This document shows positions 7,039 through 16,200 of a stretch of 21,885 nt of DNA, in pieces. The position numbers were made by a program, and so were the translations under genes. Each line of letters begins with the position of its first letter. The stretch's first letter is position 1. Source of the stretch: JBATTK01 sp049670505 (lineage in GTDB: Bacteria; Bacteroidota; Bacteroidia; Flavobacteriales; Flavobacteriaceae); contig JBATTK010000156.1 of assembly GCA_049670505.1 (NCBI GenBank), positions 1-21,885 of the forward strand. Direction: 5' to 3'. Below the pieces are notes generated by a model, which searched no databases, had not been told where the DNA came from, and saw nothing but the letters and a program-made list of their open reading frames with translations.

Positions 7039-7962
7039 CTAGTATTCATCAAACCAATCAAACCGTTCCTTAATAATATTATCCTTTCCCGCTTTTATAT
7101 ATTCTAAAAAGGTATAGGCTGCGGGAGAAAGGTTTTTTGATCGCAACCAGATCAAATTCCAAGTGGTACTTATAGGAAGCCCTAGTGTCTGGATTATTTG
7201 CAAATCCTCATTTTTCAAATCGTTCTTAATTCCTATCAATGGCATAATTGAATACCCCAATCCGGCAATTACCGCCTGTTTCACTGCTTCATTAGAGGTA
7301 AGCTCAATTTTTTTTCGAATAGGAAGCTTATTTTTTGAAATAAAATTTTCCATCGCATTCCGCGTTGCGGAACCTTCCTCTCTATAAATGAGCGGTAATT
7401 CTTCAAAAAACTTTTGTTTGCTTATTCCAGATTCCTGTTTTCGTTTTGTTCCGCCAACAAGGAACAGTTTGTTTTCCATGAGTTCCACACGATCTATTTT
7501 TAAGTGTTTGGGCAAAACCGAAACCAGTGCGAAATCTACCTTGTTCTGTTCCAAACTTTTTATTACACTTGCCTTATTGGTAACATCCATGACCAAATCT
7601 ACTCCCTCATGTTGTTTTAAATAGTCCGCAATGAAGTAGGGCATCACATATTTTCCCGTTGAAACGACCGCAATGTTAAGACGCCCTACAAGTTGTCCTC
7701 TATAGGAAAGTGTTTTATAATTAATAGCATTCACCTCATTGAGGATGTTTTCTGCCGCAACGGCGATTTCCTTTCCAAAATCGGTAACAAAAAGTTTTCT
7801 GCCCACCACTTCCGTCAAAGGAATGGAAAATTGATTTTGAAAATTTTTCAATTGAATGGATACGGCAGGTTGCGTTAAAAAAAGCTCTTCGGCTGCCTTG
7901 GTAATACTCTGCTTTTGTGTAATCTTCAAAAAAATCTGTAACTGATGTAATGTATAATTCAT
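7039..7962 (-). CDS. LysR-type transcriptional regulator (CysB/CbbR-like)
   Basis: 307 aa, standard LysR length. The winged-helix domain is at the N-terminus (LHQLQIFLKITQKQSITKAAEELFLTQPAVSIQLKNF in outline, residues 5-41; Ser-Ile-Thr-Lys-Ala-Ala-Glu is the recognition hallmark). The periplasmic-binding-like effector domain starts near residue 88 (RGQLVGRLNIAVVSTGKYVMP) and runs to the end. It is divergent from icd, with start codons 203 bases apart and an AT-rich palindrome between, the classical arrangement for a LysR protein controlling its neighbour. In cyanobacteria, the LysR proteins NdhR/CcmR and CmpR control bicarbonate transporter genes including sbtA and respond to 2-oxoglutarate or 2-phosphoglycolate. 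An analogous role here is inference from the icd-sbtA neighbourhood. Confidence 0.9.
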   Translation of the reverse strand: MNYTLHQLQIFLKITQKQSITKAAEELFLTQPAVSIQLKNFQNQFSIPLTEVVGRKLFVTDFGKEIAVAAENILNEVNAINYKTLSYRGQLVGRLNIAVVSTGKYVMPYFIADYLKQHEGVDLVMDVTNKASVIKSLEQNKVDFALVSVLPKHLKIDRVELMENKLFLVGGTKRKQESGISKQKFFEELPLIYREEGSATRNAMENFISKNKLPIRKKIELTSNEAVKQAVIAGLGYSIMPLIGIKNDLKNEDLQIIQTLGLPISTTWNLIWLRSKNLSPAAYTFLEYIKAGKDNIIKERFDWFDEY

Positions 7963-7966
7963 AAAT

Positions 7967-8028
7967 ATTATTTATATTATATATTATAAATATAAATAAT
8001 AATAAATGAATATAGTTTTTTAATTTTG
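7967..8028 (+). promoter_or_regulatory. LysR-icd divergent operator and icd -7 box
   Basis: A perfect inverted repeat, ATTATTTATA (7967-7976) and TATAAATAAT (7991-8000), has a 14-base AT-only spacer that is itself almost palindromic. It lies 5 bases upstream of the LysR start and some 20-55 bases upstream of TAATTTTG (8021-8028), a TAnnTTTG box facing icd. No -33 TTTG is visible, which would suit a promoter needing an activator. Pure AT palindromes arise easily by chance in such DNA, so operator status is tentative. Confidence 0.45.
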
Positions 8029-8042
8029 CACCGTATCAATAC

Positions 8043-8081
8043 ACATGGGTCATATATAAGGCGTACCCTGAAAACCCATGT
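8043..8081 (+). promoter_or_regulatory. Inverted repeat in the icd leader
   Basis: ACATGGGT (8043-8050) and ACCCATGT (8074-8081) form perfect 8-base arms around a 23-base loop that contains a competing TACCC able to pair with the same GGGT. If transcription starts just after the -7 box at 8021-8028, this lies in a leader of roughly 130 bases and could form a stem. Alternatively it is a DNA operator for a second regulator. No downstream poly-T follows, so it is not a terminator. Confidence 0.35.
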
Positions 8082-8097
8082 AAATGAACATATCGCA

Positions 8098-8154
8098 ATG
8101 ACTTTACCAAGGGGTTACGTTAAGAATAAATATTTAAAAAAACACGCTTTATAA
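8098..8154 (+). CDS. Possible 18-codon leader ORF before icd
   Basis: ATG at 8098 opens a short frame (MTLPRGYVKNKYLKKHAL) ending TAA 11 bases before the icd start. The peptide is basic (7 K/R/H in the last 13 residues). It could be a leader peptide or chance. No recognisable ribosome site decides the matter. Confidence 0.2.
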   Translation: MTLPRGYVKNKYLKKHAL

Positions 8155-8165
8155 CTATTTAATTT

Positions 8166-9599
8166 ATGAATACAATTACAGTAGCAAAAGGAGACGGTAT
8201 TGGCCCTGAAATTATGGATGCCACCTTAAAAATCATATTAGAGGCAGGTGCCCAATTAAAAATAGAGGAAATAGAGATTGGCGAGAAGGTCTACCTTGCA
8301 GGCAATACTGCCGGCATTTCTCCTGATTCATGGGAAAGTATAAGACGAAACAAAGTTTTCCTTAAAGCACCTATAACTACTCCCCAAGGAGGAGGCTACA
8401 AAAGTCTCAATGTAACGACCCGAAAATTTTTGGGGTTATACGCCAATGTCAGGCCTTGTAAAAGTATGCACCCCTTTGTACAGACCAAACACCCTGAAAT
8501 GGATGTAGTAATCATCCGCGAGAATGAAGAGGATCTATATGCGGGCATAGAGCACCAACAGACCGATGAGGTAGTACAATGCTTAAAACTTATTAGTAGG
8601 CCCGGATGCGAAAAAATAGTACGGTATGCCTTTGAATTTGCAAAAAAATACCATAGAAAAAAAGTGACTTGCTTTACCAAGGATAACATTATGAAGCAGA
8701 CGGATGGTCTCTTTCACAGGGTTTTTGATGAAATCGCTGTGGAATATCCTGAAATCGAAAACGAACATTGGATCGTAGATATCGGTGCCGCAAAAATGGC
8801 GGATACTCCTGAAGCATTTGATGTCATAGTAATGCCCAACTTATACGGTGATATTCTTTCCGATGTAGCAGCCCAAATCACAGGCTCCGTAGGCCTTGCA
8901 GGCTCTTCCAATATTGGGGAGGAATGTGCTATGTTCGAGGCCATTCATGGATCCGCACCGCGACGGGCAGGACAAAACCTGGCCAATCCCTCCGGCCTCC
9001 TACAAGGAGCTATTATGATGTTGAACCATTTAGGGCAGACCGAAGTCGCTGAAAAGGTACAAAATGCTTGGTTAAGAACTATTGAGGAAGGCATTCATAC
9101 CTATGACATTTATAAGGAAGGGGTGAGTACGGAAAAAGTAGGCACCAAAGAATTTGCCGAAGCCGTAATCCGTAACTTGGGTAAAAACCCCCAAACACTT
9201 AAAAAGATTACCTATGAAAAGGGAGCTAACCTAAATCTTCCCAAATACAAGAGAAAGTCCGTTGCGAAAAAAGAATTAGTGGGCGTTGATCTTTTTGTAC
9301 ATTGGAGCGGAACACAAGCAGATGAAATTGCAAAAATTCTTCAAAAACTGGACAATCCCCAATCAAAATTAATCATGATTACCAATAGAGGTATAAAAGT
9401 TTGGCCGAACGGGTTTGAGGAAACGTTTTGTACCGATCACTGGCGTTGTAGGTACGCGTCTACCAATAGCGAAATGAAAAATGAAGAGATAGTAGGCTTG
9501 TTGGATGCCGCTATTAAACACCATATCGATGTCATTAAAACCGAAAATCTTTATAAATTCGATGGTAAACAAGCTTTCTCGTTGGGTCAAGGGCAATAA
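8166..9599 (+). CDS. icd: NADP-dependent isocitrate dehydrogenase, long (Thermus/Rickettsia-type) form
   Basis: 477 aa. Converts isocitrate and NADP+ to 2-oxoglutarate, CO2 and NADPH in the cytosolic TCA cycle. The isocitrate site is intact: Ser80, Asn82, Arg86 and Arg96 keep the exact spacing of E. coli S113/N115/R119/R129. Tyr125 (ENEEDLYAG), Lys172 (TKDNIMK), and Asp205, Asp229 and Asp233 (metal site, NLYGDILSD) are present. The adenosine loop reads HGSAPRRAGQNLANP, where the R-R pair fits NADP preference. Residues past about 345 form a C-terminal extension absent from E. coli Icd but known in long forms of about 480-500 aa. It heads a plus-strand cluster with an unrecognised 113-aa protein (4-base gap) and an SbtA transporter, opposite a LysR gene. 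Confidence 0.95.
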   Translation: MNTITVAKGDGIGPEIMDATLKIILEAGAQLKIEEIEIGEKVYLAGNTAGISPDSWESIRRNKVFLKAPITTPQGGGYKSLNVTTRKFLGLYANVRPCKSMHPFVQTKHPEMDVVIIRENEEDLYAGIEHQQTDEVVQCLKLISRPGCEKIVRYAFEFAKKYHRKKVTCFTKDNIMKQTDGLFHRVFDEIAVEYPEIENEHWIVDIGAAKMADTPEAFDVIVMPNLYGDILSDVAAQITGSVGLAGSSNIGEECAMFEAIHGSAPRRAGQNLANPSGLLQGAIMMLNHLGQTEVAEKVQNAWLRTIEEGIHTYDIYKEGVSTEKVGTKEFAEAVIRNLGKNPQTLKKITYEKGANLNLPKYKRKSVAKKELVGVDLFVHWSGTQADEIAKILQKLDNPQSKLIMITNRGIKVWPNGFEETFCTDHWRCRYASTNSEMKNEEIVGLLDAAIKHHIDVIKTENLYKFDGKQAFSLGQGQ

Positions 9600-9603
9600 A
9601 AAG

Positions 9604-9945
9604 ATGACAAAAAAACAGAACAAACCGTTTTCTGATGATATTTTCCCGTCATCGGGTAAAGATCACACTATAAAACTTGTAGAAGGTTTTTTTAGTCCTT
9701 CCGATGCGGCGGACGTTCTGTTATCCCTTGTTAACGACAAGATAAAGTTCCATACCGTACAATCCCTTAATTTAAGGGACGGTTATAATGAGGACGTTTC
9801 TCGTTCCGAACAACGGATCTTGGAACTAAAACTGGCCAAAGAAAAAATTAAGGATATTATAATCAAAGCGAGAAATGAAGGTCTTACCATTGAAATCAAC
9901 AGTTCCATAGAGATTGAATTAAAAAAACCGAATACCAAAATTTAA
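9604..9945 (+). CDS. Unrecognised 113-aa cytosolic protein between icd and sbtA
   Basis: The ATG at 9604 is preferred over a frame opening at 9505 inside icd, because it sits 4 bases after the icd stop, as in a coupled operon. There is no signal peptide or membrane helix. By eye the order of secondary structure is strand (IKLVEGFF), helix (PSDAADVLLSLVNDKI), strand (KFHTVQSLNLR), strand (SEQRILELKLA), helix (KEKIKDIIIKARNEG), strand (LTIEINSSIEIEL), a beta-alpha-beta-beta-alpha-beta pattern as in ferredoxin-like folds such as PII. I do not find PII or SbtB signatures such as a T-loop or a C-terminal R-x-G-E motif. Placement just before an SbtA gene (29-base gap) makes a regulatory partner conceivable; that is inference only. 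Confidence 0.7.
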   Translation: MTKKQNKPFSDDIFPSSGKDHTIKLVEGFFSPSDAADVLLSLVNDKIKFHTVQSLNLRDGYNEDVSRSEQRILELKLAKEKIKDIIIKARNEGLTIEINSSIEIELKKPNTKI

Positions 9946-9974
9946 ATTCAAAATAATCCAACCTATACTATTAA

Positions 9975-10937
9975 ATGGATCTACACTTGTTGATTGACAA
10001 CCTGACCAACCCTGCCTTACTTTTTTTCTTTCTTGGAATCATAGCCGTTCAGCTGAAAAGCGACCTGGAGATACCGGCAAACTCCTCCAAGTTTATATCC
10101 CTCTACCTGTTGTTTTCCATTGGTTTCAAAGGCGGACAGGAATTGGCGCACAGTAATCTTAATCTAGAAATCCTTTGGTCGTTGGTCTTCGGTATTCTTC
10201 TGGCCCTAGTAGTACCCATATACACTTATTTTATTCTCAGGAGAAAGTTCAGTGTAGAAAATTCAGGGGCCATAGCAGCCGCCTATGGTTCGGTAAGTGC
10301 CGTAACCTTTGTGACCGCGGTATCTTTTCTGGAAATAGAACAAATTGAGTTCGGTGGGCATATGGTGGCCGTAATGGCCCTTATGGAAGCGCCTTCCATA
10401 ATTATAGGTGTTTTATTAATGGCATTTTTTGCTAAAAGCGATGAGAAGGGCATTCAACTGAATGGGGTTGTTCATCATTCCCTTACCAATGGCAGTGTTT
10501 TGTTAATCTTGGGAAGTTTAGTTATCGGCTTCTTGGCCAGTGAGCATCAAGCTAGGGGAATAGAACCTTTTACAACAGATATTTTTAAGGGGTTCTTGGC
10601 AGTTTTCCTTTTGGATATGGGCATTACAAGTGGAAAAAAGCTGTCCTCTTTTCTTAAGAAAGGATGGTTTGCCTTTTTATTCGCCATAATCATTCCTTTG
10701 ATCAATGGATGTTTGGTAGCTATCCTTACCGGTAGTTTTATAGAGGGTATAGGAAATCGGTTTTTGTTTTCGATTTTAGCGGCAAGTGCATCTTACATTG
10801 CGGTTCCTGCTGCTATGCAACTGGCGGCCCCCAAAGCAAATCCAAGTCTGTATATTCCCATGGCCCTTGCCATTACCTTCCCCTTTAACATTACCTTGGG
10901 CATGCCGCTTTATCTGTATATTATACAAACGTTTTAA
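9975..10937 (+). CDS. sbtA: SbtA-type sodium-dependent bicarbonate transporter
   Basis: 320 aa with about ten membrane helices in two five-helix inverted repeats. Diagnostic segments are LKSDLEIPANSSKFISLYLL (27-46), SIGFKGG (48-54), AAYGSVSAVTFVTAVSF (102-118) in the first half, and LLDMGITSGKKL and AASASYIAVPAAMQLA (269-284) in the second. The two small-residue motifs GSVSAVTF and SASYIAVPAA are the paired half-helix substrate and Na+ sites described for cyanobacterial SbtA. It should import HCO3- with Na+ across the inner membrane. In cyanobacteria SbtA supplies carboxysomes; in this heterotroph-like context the likely users are anaplerotic carboxylases, which is inference. It is shorter than cyanobacterial SbtA (about 370 aa), lacking much of the central cytosolic loop. 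Confidence 0.88.
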   Translation: MDLHLLIDNLTNPALLFFFLGIIAVQLKSDLEIPANSSKFISLYLLFSIGFKGGQELAHSNLNLEILWSLVFGILLALVVPIYTYFILRRKFSVENSGAIAAAYGSVSAVTFVTAVSFLEIEQIEFGGHMVAVMALMEAPSIIIGVLLMAFFAKSDEKGIQLNGVVHHSLTNGSVLLILGSLVIGFLASEHQARGIEPFTTDIFKGFLAVFLLDMGITSGKKLSSFLKKGWFAFLFAIIIPLINGCLVAILTGSFIEGIGNRFLFSILAASASYIAVPAAMQLAAPKANPSLYIPMALAITFPFNITLGMPLYLYIIQTF

Positions 10938-11038
10938 AAAACACCATGCCAAGTTAATACCCAATTAAATAATGGATGCTTAACCATTAGATAATTTGCA
11001 CACCCTAACTTTAGTCGGTAGACGAAAAATGCCGATTC

Positions 11039-11668
11039 ATGATAGTAAATCCTGTGCACCCAAGAAATAAGCAACACGAAGATTTTTTGCTTTTTGATTA
11101 TTTGAGATATGATTTGGGCTTATCCCTAGGAAATACGGTAAAAGAGGTAGTCATTAAAAAAAATGACTATATCTATTGTCCTCCCACGCAATATGCATTT
11201 GTTTATGAAATTGTTGAAGGGGTAGTAAAACTAGGAAGCTATAATGAAAACGGGGAGGAGTCGACATATGATGTGGTCTACGAAAAGGATTTTTTCGGAA
11301 ACCTCAAATATCTCAATAATCAATTTTTTGAATTTTCAAAAGCCTTAGTGGATACCCGTATAAGGATGTACGAGCTCCATTTTTTTAAAAAAACCATCAT
11401 TGAGGAACCGGTCATTGCCGAGTGGTTTATTTCCTATCTTGTTAAAAGATGGTGTATCGCCGAAAAAAAATTGATAAAAATCAATGAAAGGACCACCCAA
11501 CAGAAAGTGCAGTTTTTACAGTCTTCCTTTAATATTAAGGTAAAGGATATCCATGGTGAAATTTATCTACTCTATGATCTACTGACCCAGAAAGACCTAG
11601 GAGATCTTATAGGAGCTACCCGTCAGACCATTGCAAATACCTTAAAAAAAATCTCAATCCCCACTTAG
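11039..11668 (+). CDS. Crp/Fnr-family transcriptional regulator
   Basis: 209 aa. An N-terminal cyclic-nucleotide-binding-like beta-roll (about 25-125, including VYEIVEGVVKLGSYNENGEE) is followed by a dimerisation helix and a C-terminal Crp helix-turn-helix, LLTQKDLGDLIGATRQTIAN (181-200). No Cys cluster for an iron-sulfur centre is present. The phosphate-binding cassette of true cAMP receptors (GE...R.A) is not evident, so the ligand is unknown. It lies 101 bases after sbtA in the same direction with its own A-rich leader. Its last 15 bases overlap the 3' end of the convergent phosphodiesterase gene. A direct link to the bicarbonate cluster is not shown. Confidence 0.85.
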   Translation: MIVNPVHPRNKQHEDFLLFDYLRYDLGLSLGNTVKEVVIKKNDYIYCPPTQYAFVYEIVEGVVKLGSYNENGEESTYDVVYEKDFFGNLKYLNNQFFEFSKALVDTRIRMYELHFFKKTIIEEPVIAEWFISYLVKRWCIAEKKLIKINERTTQQKVQFLQSSFNIKVKDIHGEIYLLYDLLTQKDLGDLIGATRQTIANTLKKISIPT

Positions 11669-13012
11669 CAGGATTCCTGGGTATAGCACCCCTTTATTAG
11701 ATTCAAAATTTAAACCCAATAGCTCGCTTACCAAGGGAGCAATATCTTCAAGCCCCATCTTTTTTATCCTCTTACCCTTGGTTATGCCGGAACCCCACGC
11801 AACAAATCCGGTCTCTATCTGTTGAAAATCCGGAAAATAACCATGTGTTCCCCCTTTTCTTGGTTTTATTATTTCTCCTTTGGTAGTTGGGGACATGGCC
11901 ACTCCTTCTATTGGGGCCAATGCCAGTATAGCATTAGGGTCTGCGCCTATGGCATCCAATTCTTTTCGTTCCACCACGCGGAACAATTTTTTATAGGAAT
12001 CTGGCAAGCCATTCAGTTTTTTCCTTACCCTATCCAAAGTCTTCTTATCCTCCGGATCTTTTAAATGTAAAAAAGCTGAAGCTCCCGAAGTATGGAATGT
12101 TGCCTTCCAATTGCCCCTATCTTTTTTGTCCTCCATTAGGCCTTCTTCTACTAACCATATATTAGGGCTCAATGCGGAATGGATATCGACAAAGCCATGA
12201 TCTCCGGTAATAATAAAAGTGGTCTTATCCAATATGCCGGACCGCTCGGCAGCTTCTATTATTTTACCGATGGCCCTATCCACAGCCGCTATTGCGGTAA
12301 AAACTTTTTTTCCGTCCCTACCCTGTTCATGTTGAAAATGATCTGTAGCAATGAGGTGTACCGTAATAAGATTAGGCCGATACTTTTCCAATACATAGGC
12401 GGCCATCTCTCCGGTACGGTCCTCACGGTTCAGAAAATCACCGTTAAAGGTATTCTCGTTCATTTTGCCCAAAACCTCTTCTTCCATCTCTTTTAAAAAT
12501 CCTTTGGGATTCTCGTTATCCCGCATAGATCGTATACGACCATATTCCCGATCTAAGGTCCACACCTCAGGGATGTTATAATCTATGGGTGCCCCAACGG
12601 AAACAGGCCATATAAAACTGGCACTTTTCTTTCCGGCCTTACGAACTGCATCCCACAGGGTGGGCGTCTGTATTAGATTACTTTCCCAATACCAACGTCC
12701 GGTCTGTCCGTTGGGTTCAAAAGGACTATTATAGTATATTCCATGTGTTGCCGGATATGCCCCGGTGATAATCGTAGTATGTGAAGGATAAGTGACCGAG
12801 GGAAATACGCCTCGTACCCCATCGGCAGCTACCCCTTCTTGCACCATATGCTTTAGATTTGGTGTAGGCCACTTTCCTTCTAGATAAAAATTGGGCCTAA
12901 ACCCATCTACGGAAATAAGGACTACATGGTCGGAATAGTTTGCTTTCTGCGCATCCGCAAATTGAAAACAAAAGCTTAAAAGCAGAAAAAATAGTGGATA
13001 GGTTTTCTTCAT
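11654..13012 (-). CDS. Exported type I phosphodiesterase / nucleotide pyrophosphatase (NPP, alkaline phosphatase superfamily)
   Basis: 452 aa. Signal peptide MKKTYPLFFLLLSFCFQFADA, cleaved near residue 21. The bimetal site of bacterial NPPs is complete: Asp36 (SVDGFRP), nucleophile Thr74 (FPSVTYPSHTT), Asp224 and His228 (ATDHFQHEQG), Asp271-His272 (TGDHGF) and His390 (GTHGYFP). It should hydrolyse phosphodiester or pyrophosphate bonds, for example in nucleotides or lipid head groups, in the periplasm or at the surface. The exact substrate cannot be told. It lies downstream of the TonB-dependent receptor on the same strand with a 224-base gap, so the pair may serve uptake of a phosphorylated nutrient. 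Its 3' end overlaps the Crp/Fnr gene by 15 bases. Confidence 0.9.
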   Translation of the reverse strand: MKKTYPLFFLLLSFCFQFADAQKANYSDHVVLISVDGFRPNFYLEGKWPTPNLKHMVQEGVAADGVRGVFPSVTYPSHTTIITGAYPATHGIYYNSPFEPNGQTGRWYWESNLIQTPTLWDAVRKAGKKSASFIWPVSVGAPIDYNIPEVWTLDREYGRIRSMRDNENPKGFLKEMEEEVLGKMNENTFNGDFLNREDRTGEMAAYVLEKYRPNLITVHLIATDHFQHEQGRDGKKVFTAIAAVDRAIGKIIEAAERSGILDKTTFIITGDHGFVDIHSALSPNIWLVEEGLMEDKKDRGNWKATFHTSGASAFLHLKDPEDKKTLDRVRKKLNGLPDSYKKLFRVVERKELDAIGADPNAILALAPIEGVAMSPTTKGEIIKPRKGGTHGYFPDFQQIETGFVAWGSGITKGKRIKKMGLEDIAPLVSELLGLNFESNKGVLYPGILLSGD

Positions 13013-13038
13013 TATGATTTTTTTAATGTTTTTTGTTA

Positions 13039-13092
13039 AACCGTACCGTCATCGGGGAGTGGTCTCCCTGTCATATAAGTGGCAATACGGTT
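13039..13092 (-). promoter_or_regulatory. Nested hairpin in the receptor-phosphodiesterase gap
   Basis: Within the 224-base gap, AACCGTA (13039-13045) pairs with TACGGTT (13086-13092), enclosing a tight inner hairpin GGGAG-tggt-CTCCC (13055-13068). On the minus strand it ends 27 bases before the phosphodiesterase start and is followed by A-rich DNA, not a T-run, so it is unlikely to be an intrinsic terminator for the receptor. It may be an mRNA processing or stability element or a 5' leader structure. I see no convincing gene in this gap. Confidence 0.4.
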
Positions 13093-13236
13093 ATACTATT
13101 TATGTCTATGGTGTACTTGATATTTTTTATGTTCAATATGTCGAATCAAAATGCACGACCGGCAATTTATTTCTAAAACAGAAAGAACCTGAAGACATTT
13201 CCTCCAAGCCCTTTCATTGAACTAAACAAACACTAC

Positions 13237-16200
13237 TTAGTTAAAGGTATATCTTGCGCCCAATTGTAAGCGCCAAGGCACACCATTGATCGGTTCCGTC
13301 CCCGCTCCTGTCTGTACGCTATAATCATAGGCATTGGTAGCGGGGTCAAAACCATTGATGCGCATGAAATCTCTTCTTCTACCAAAGTTGTTGGTACGCC
13401 CCCATTCCTTGTTCAATAGATTGGCAAAATTAAAGACATCTGCGGTAAGCTCCAGTCCATGCCTATTATTGTTAAAACCAAAACGTTTTTGTAAACGTAA
13501 GTCAATATTCACCCGGAATGGGTTTTTACCTCCATTACGCTCGGCAAAACCACCAAAACTTTCCCTTAAATAGTCTTTAAAGCCCTCCGGAGTCTCCGGG
13601 TCGTTCAACACCTCATTATAGCCATCTATTATAGCTTGGGGCGTATTGGGGTCGTTAGGATCAAAAATATAAGCCATATCATTTCTTAGGTTAAAATCAC
13701 CATTGGCACTGGTATTGTCATCTACATGCAAGGAATAACGCGTACCACCTGTGCCAATTATCGTCGCCCCAAAGTTAAAACCTTTCCAAGTAGGGGTAGC
13801 TCCATTGACCACTACTTTTGTGTCAAAATGACTATCGGCGAAACCGTAGTTTAAATCCCTAGGGTCGCCTTCCACAGGTATAAAAGTAGAGGTATTGGCA
13901 ACACAACAGTTATAGGAAGAATTATCCTTGGTCCTGTTCCAAGTAAAACTACCGTTTACGTAACCATCTCGTCCAATTCTTGCAGAGCCTTCAACGATAA
14001 TGGAAATGTTATCCAAGACCCCATCCGACGTCAATACCAATGTTCTTCCCACCGCATCGGAAATTCTGGAGTTCGTCCAATCTGTCAAGCCATTTTCGGT
14101 AATGGTGTTTGCCGGCACAAAAACATCTCGCCCCTGTGGTGTGGTAAAAAAAGGTTCCGTAACCAAATTGGCTTCTTGGTATACATAATTATTGGTCGTA
14201 TGGCTAAAAAGAGCGTTGATCCCCAAAGTATACCGATCTCCAAAAAAGCGGGTATAACTAATGTTTCCTTTATAAATTGTAGGCACTTCAAAGTCTGGAC
14301 TTACAGCATTTATGGTAGAAAAAGGTGTTACACCGCCAGGTACTCCCGGAACGGTACTCGGATCATTACGATATGCCGGAAAATCCGGAGCGGGCACTGC
14401 ATCTCCCGTAACATCTATGGCTCCCAACAGCGTACCGCTGTTCTGAATATTGTTTACTTGGGCATAATAGTGGGGCTGTGCACTAAAGGCACCACCGCCA
14501 ATCTTGATGATATCGGTATCCTTTCCCTTTACATTCCACGTTAATTGGAATCTGGGTTGGATATTGTCAAAATCATCAATGGTCTCATCGGTACGGATAC
14601 CCAATTCTTGGAACACAATGGGGTTGAATTCACCCTCATCCAAAAATAGGGTAGCATCCCAACGCAGGCCACCTATAAAGTTGAGATTGGGGGCAATATC
14701 AAATTCTACTTGGCCAAAGAGCGAAAGATCTACTACGGTCTGTTCCACCAAGGAAGAGCCCTGTAAAGGTACTTCACGTGCATATCTAGAGGGGTTCAGG
14801 TTTTCAAAGTCATCTAAGGAATCAAAGAAAAAACGCCCGTTCTGCTCATTGGACAATTGGGTTTCCAAATAGGTAATCAAGTTATCGGTGCCAAAGGTAA
14901 AGTTGAACTTCCCTGAACTGATATAAGTAGTATTGGCAATCTGCAATTGGTTTTCCAGATTGGTTTCCGGGGTAAAACGCTGTCCTCCCAACTGAACACT
15001 ACGGTTTCTTGTATTTCCGTTGGGCAAAGTAGATTCTACTTCAACAATGGCCCTAGGTATATTGGTTACCGGAAGTTCAGAATTCGGAAGAAAAGAACGT
15101 TCCGCATGTTGGTACTGTACTTTGAACTCGTTAGTGACCGTTGGCGAGAATATAGAACGTAAAGATAGTAACGTACTATTTTCTTGTGATTCAAAATCTG
15201 AAAAAGATTCGGCAACCTCTATATTGGAATTGTCGCTGACACTAAAGGGATTTTCCCATTTATTGTACAGATTACGTAAGGTAAGTCTATGTTTATCATT
15301 AATCTGCCAATCCAATCGGATGAATAGGTTATTGGCTTCCGTTTCACGATCAAACTGGCCTGTCTGTCTAGAATCGCTCAATCCATAAAAATTACGCCCA
15401 ATCTGCAAAAAACGATCCAAATTTTCTTGGGAGATGCCCAAAAGATTCTGATCGTTATCACTTTGAATATCTGCAATACTTAATGGATCTCCCGCATCTT
15501 GACGCTCATAGACCACAAAAAAATGTAATTTGTCTTTGATAATGGGCCCCGATAAGCTAACACCATATTGTGAAGTATAGAAATTGGCATCACGATCTTC
15601 TCCCCTAATATTAAACTGACTCTGTAATGCATCTGCCCTATGGTAAAAAAAGGCACTGCCGCTCAACTCGTTGGTCCCTGATTTGGTTACGGCATTGATA
15701 GCACCCCCTCCTTGTCTGCCCTGCAGTACGGAGTAGTCATTGGTTGCCACCTCAAATTCCCGTATGGCCTCCTGTGAAATGGTGTAGGGACCCCGACCTA
15801 TTTCTCCCGCGGTCAATTGGTTTCTTGCATTTACCCCGTCTATGGTAACATTGGTAGAAGTACGCCGTTGGCCTGCCAAATTGATGGACCCTCCCCCTTG
15901 TAAGGGCGAAAGGCTGGTAAGCCCTGTAAAATTACGCCCTTCCAAAGGCAGGTTTTTAATCTGGCCGGCCCCAATTTTGGTAGAGGCGCCCAGCTGCTCA
16001 ATACGTTTGACAAGGCTATTGGTAGATACCACCACCTCATCCAAGGCAGTGGAAGATTCTTGCATGTTAAAATTAACGACAAGTGCGTCACTTAGGTTCA
16101 GGGTAAACCCTTCCTTTATCATATCCTGAAATCCCAAGTATTGGGAAGTAACGGAATAAGGACCTCCCAAGGGCAATTGTTGTATCCGATAGCTTCCATT

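Noticed and set aside
7961..8013. Replication or recombination origin in the AT-only stretch before icd
   Set aside because: No DnaA-box cluster or repeats other than one palindrome; a divergent LysR promoter region explains the AT richness.
9604..9945. True PII/SbtB homolog
   Set aside because: No T-loop or PII signature is visible; only size, position and guessed fold agree, so it is kept as an inference.
13014..13220. 68-codon plus-strand frame in the receptor-phosphodiesterase gap
   Set aside because: Composition is erratic and rich in aromatic residues, the start abuts the divergent phosphodiesterase start, and the frame overlaps the nested hairpin; no support for coding.
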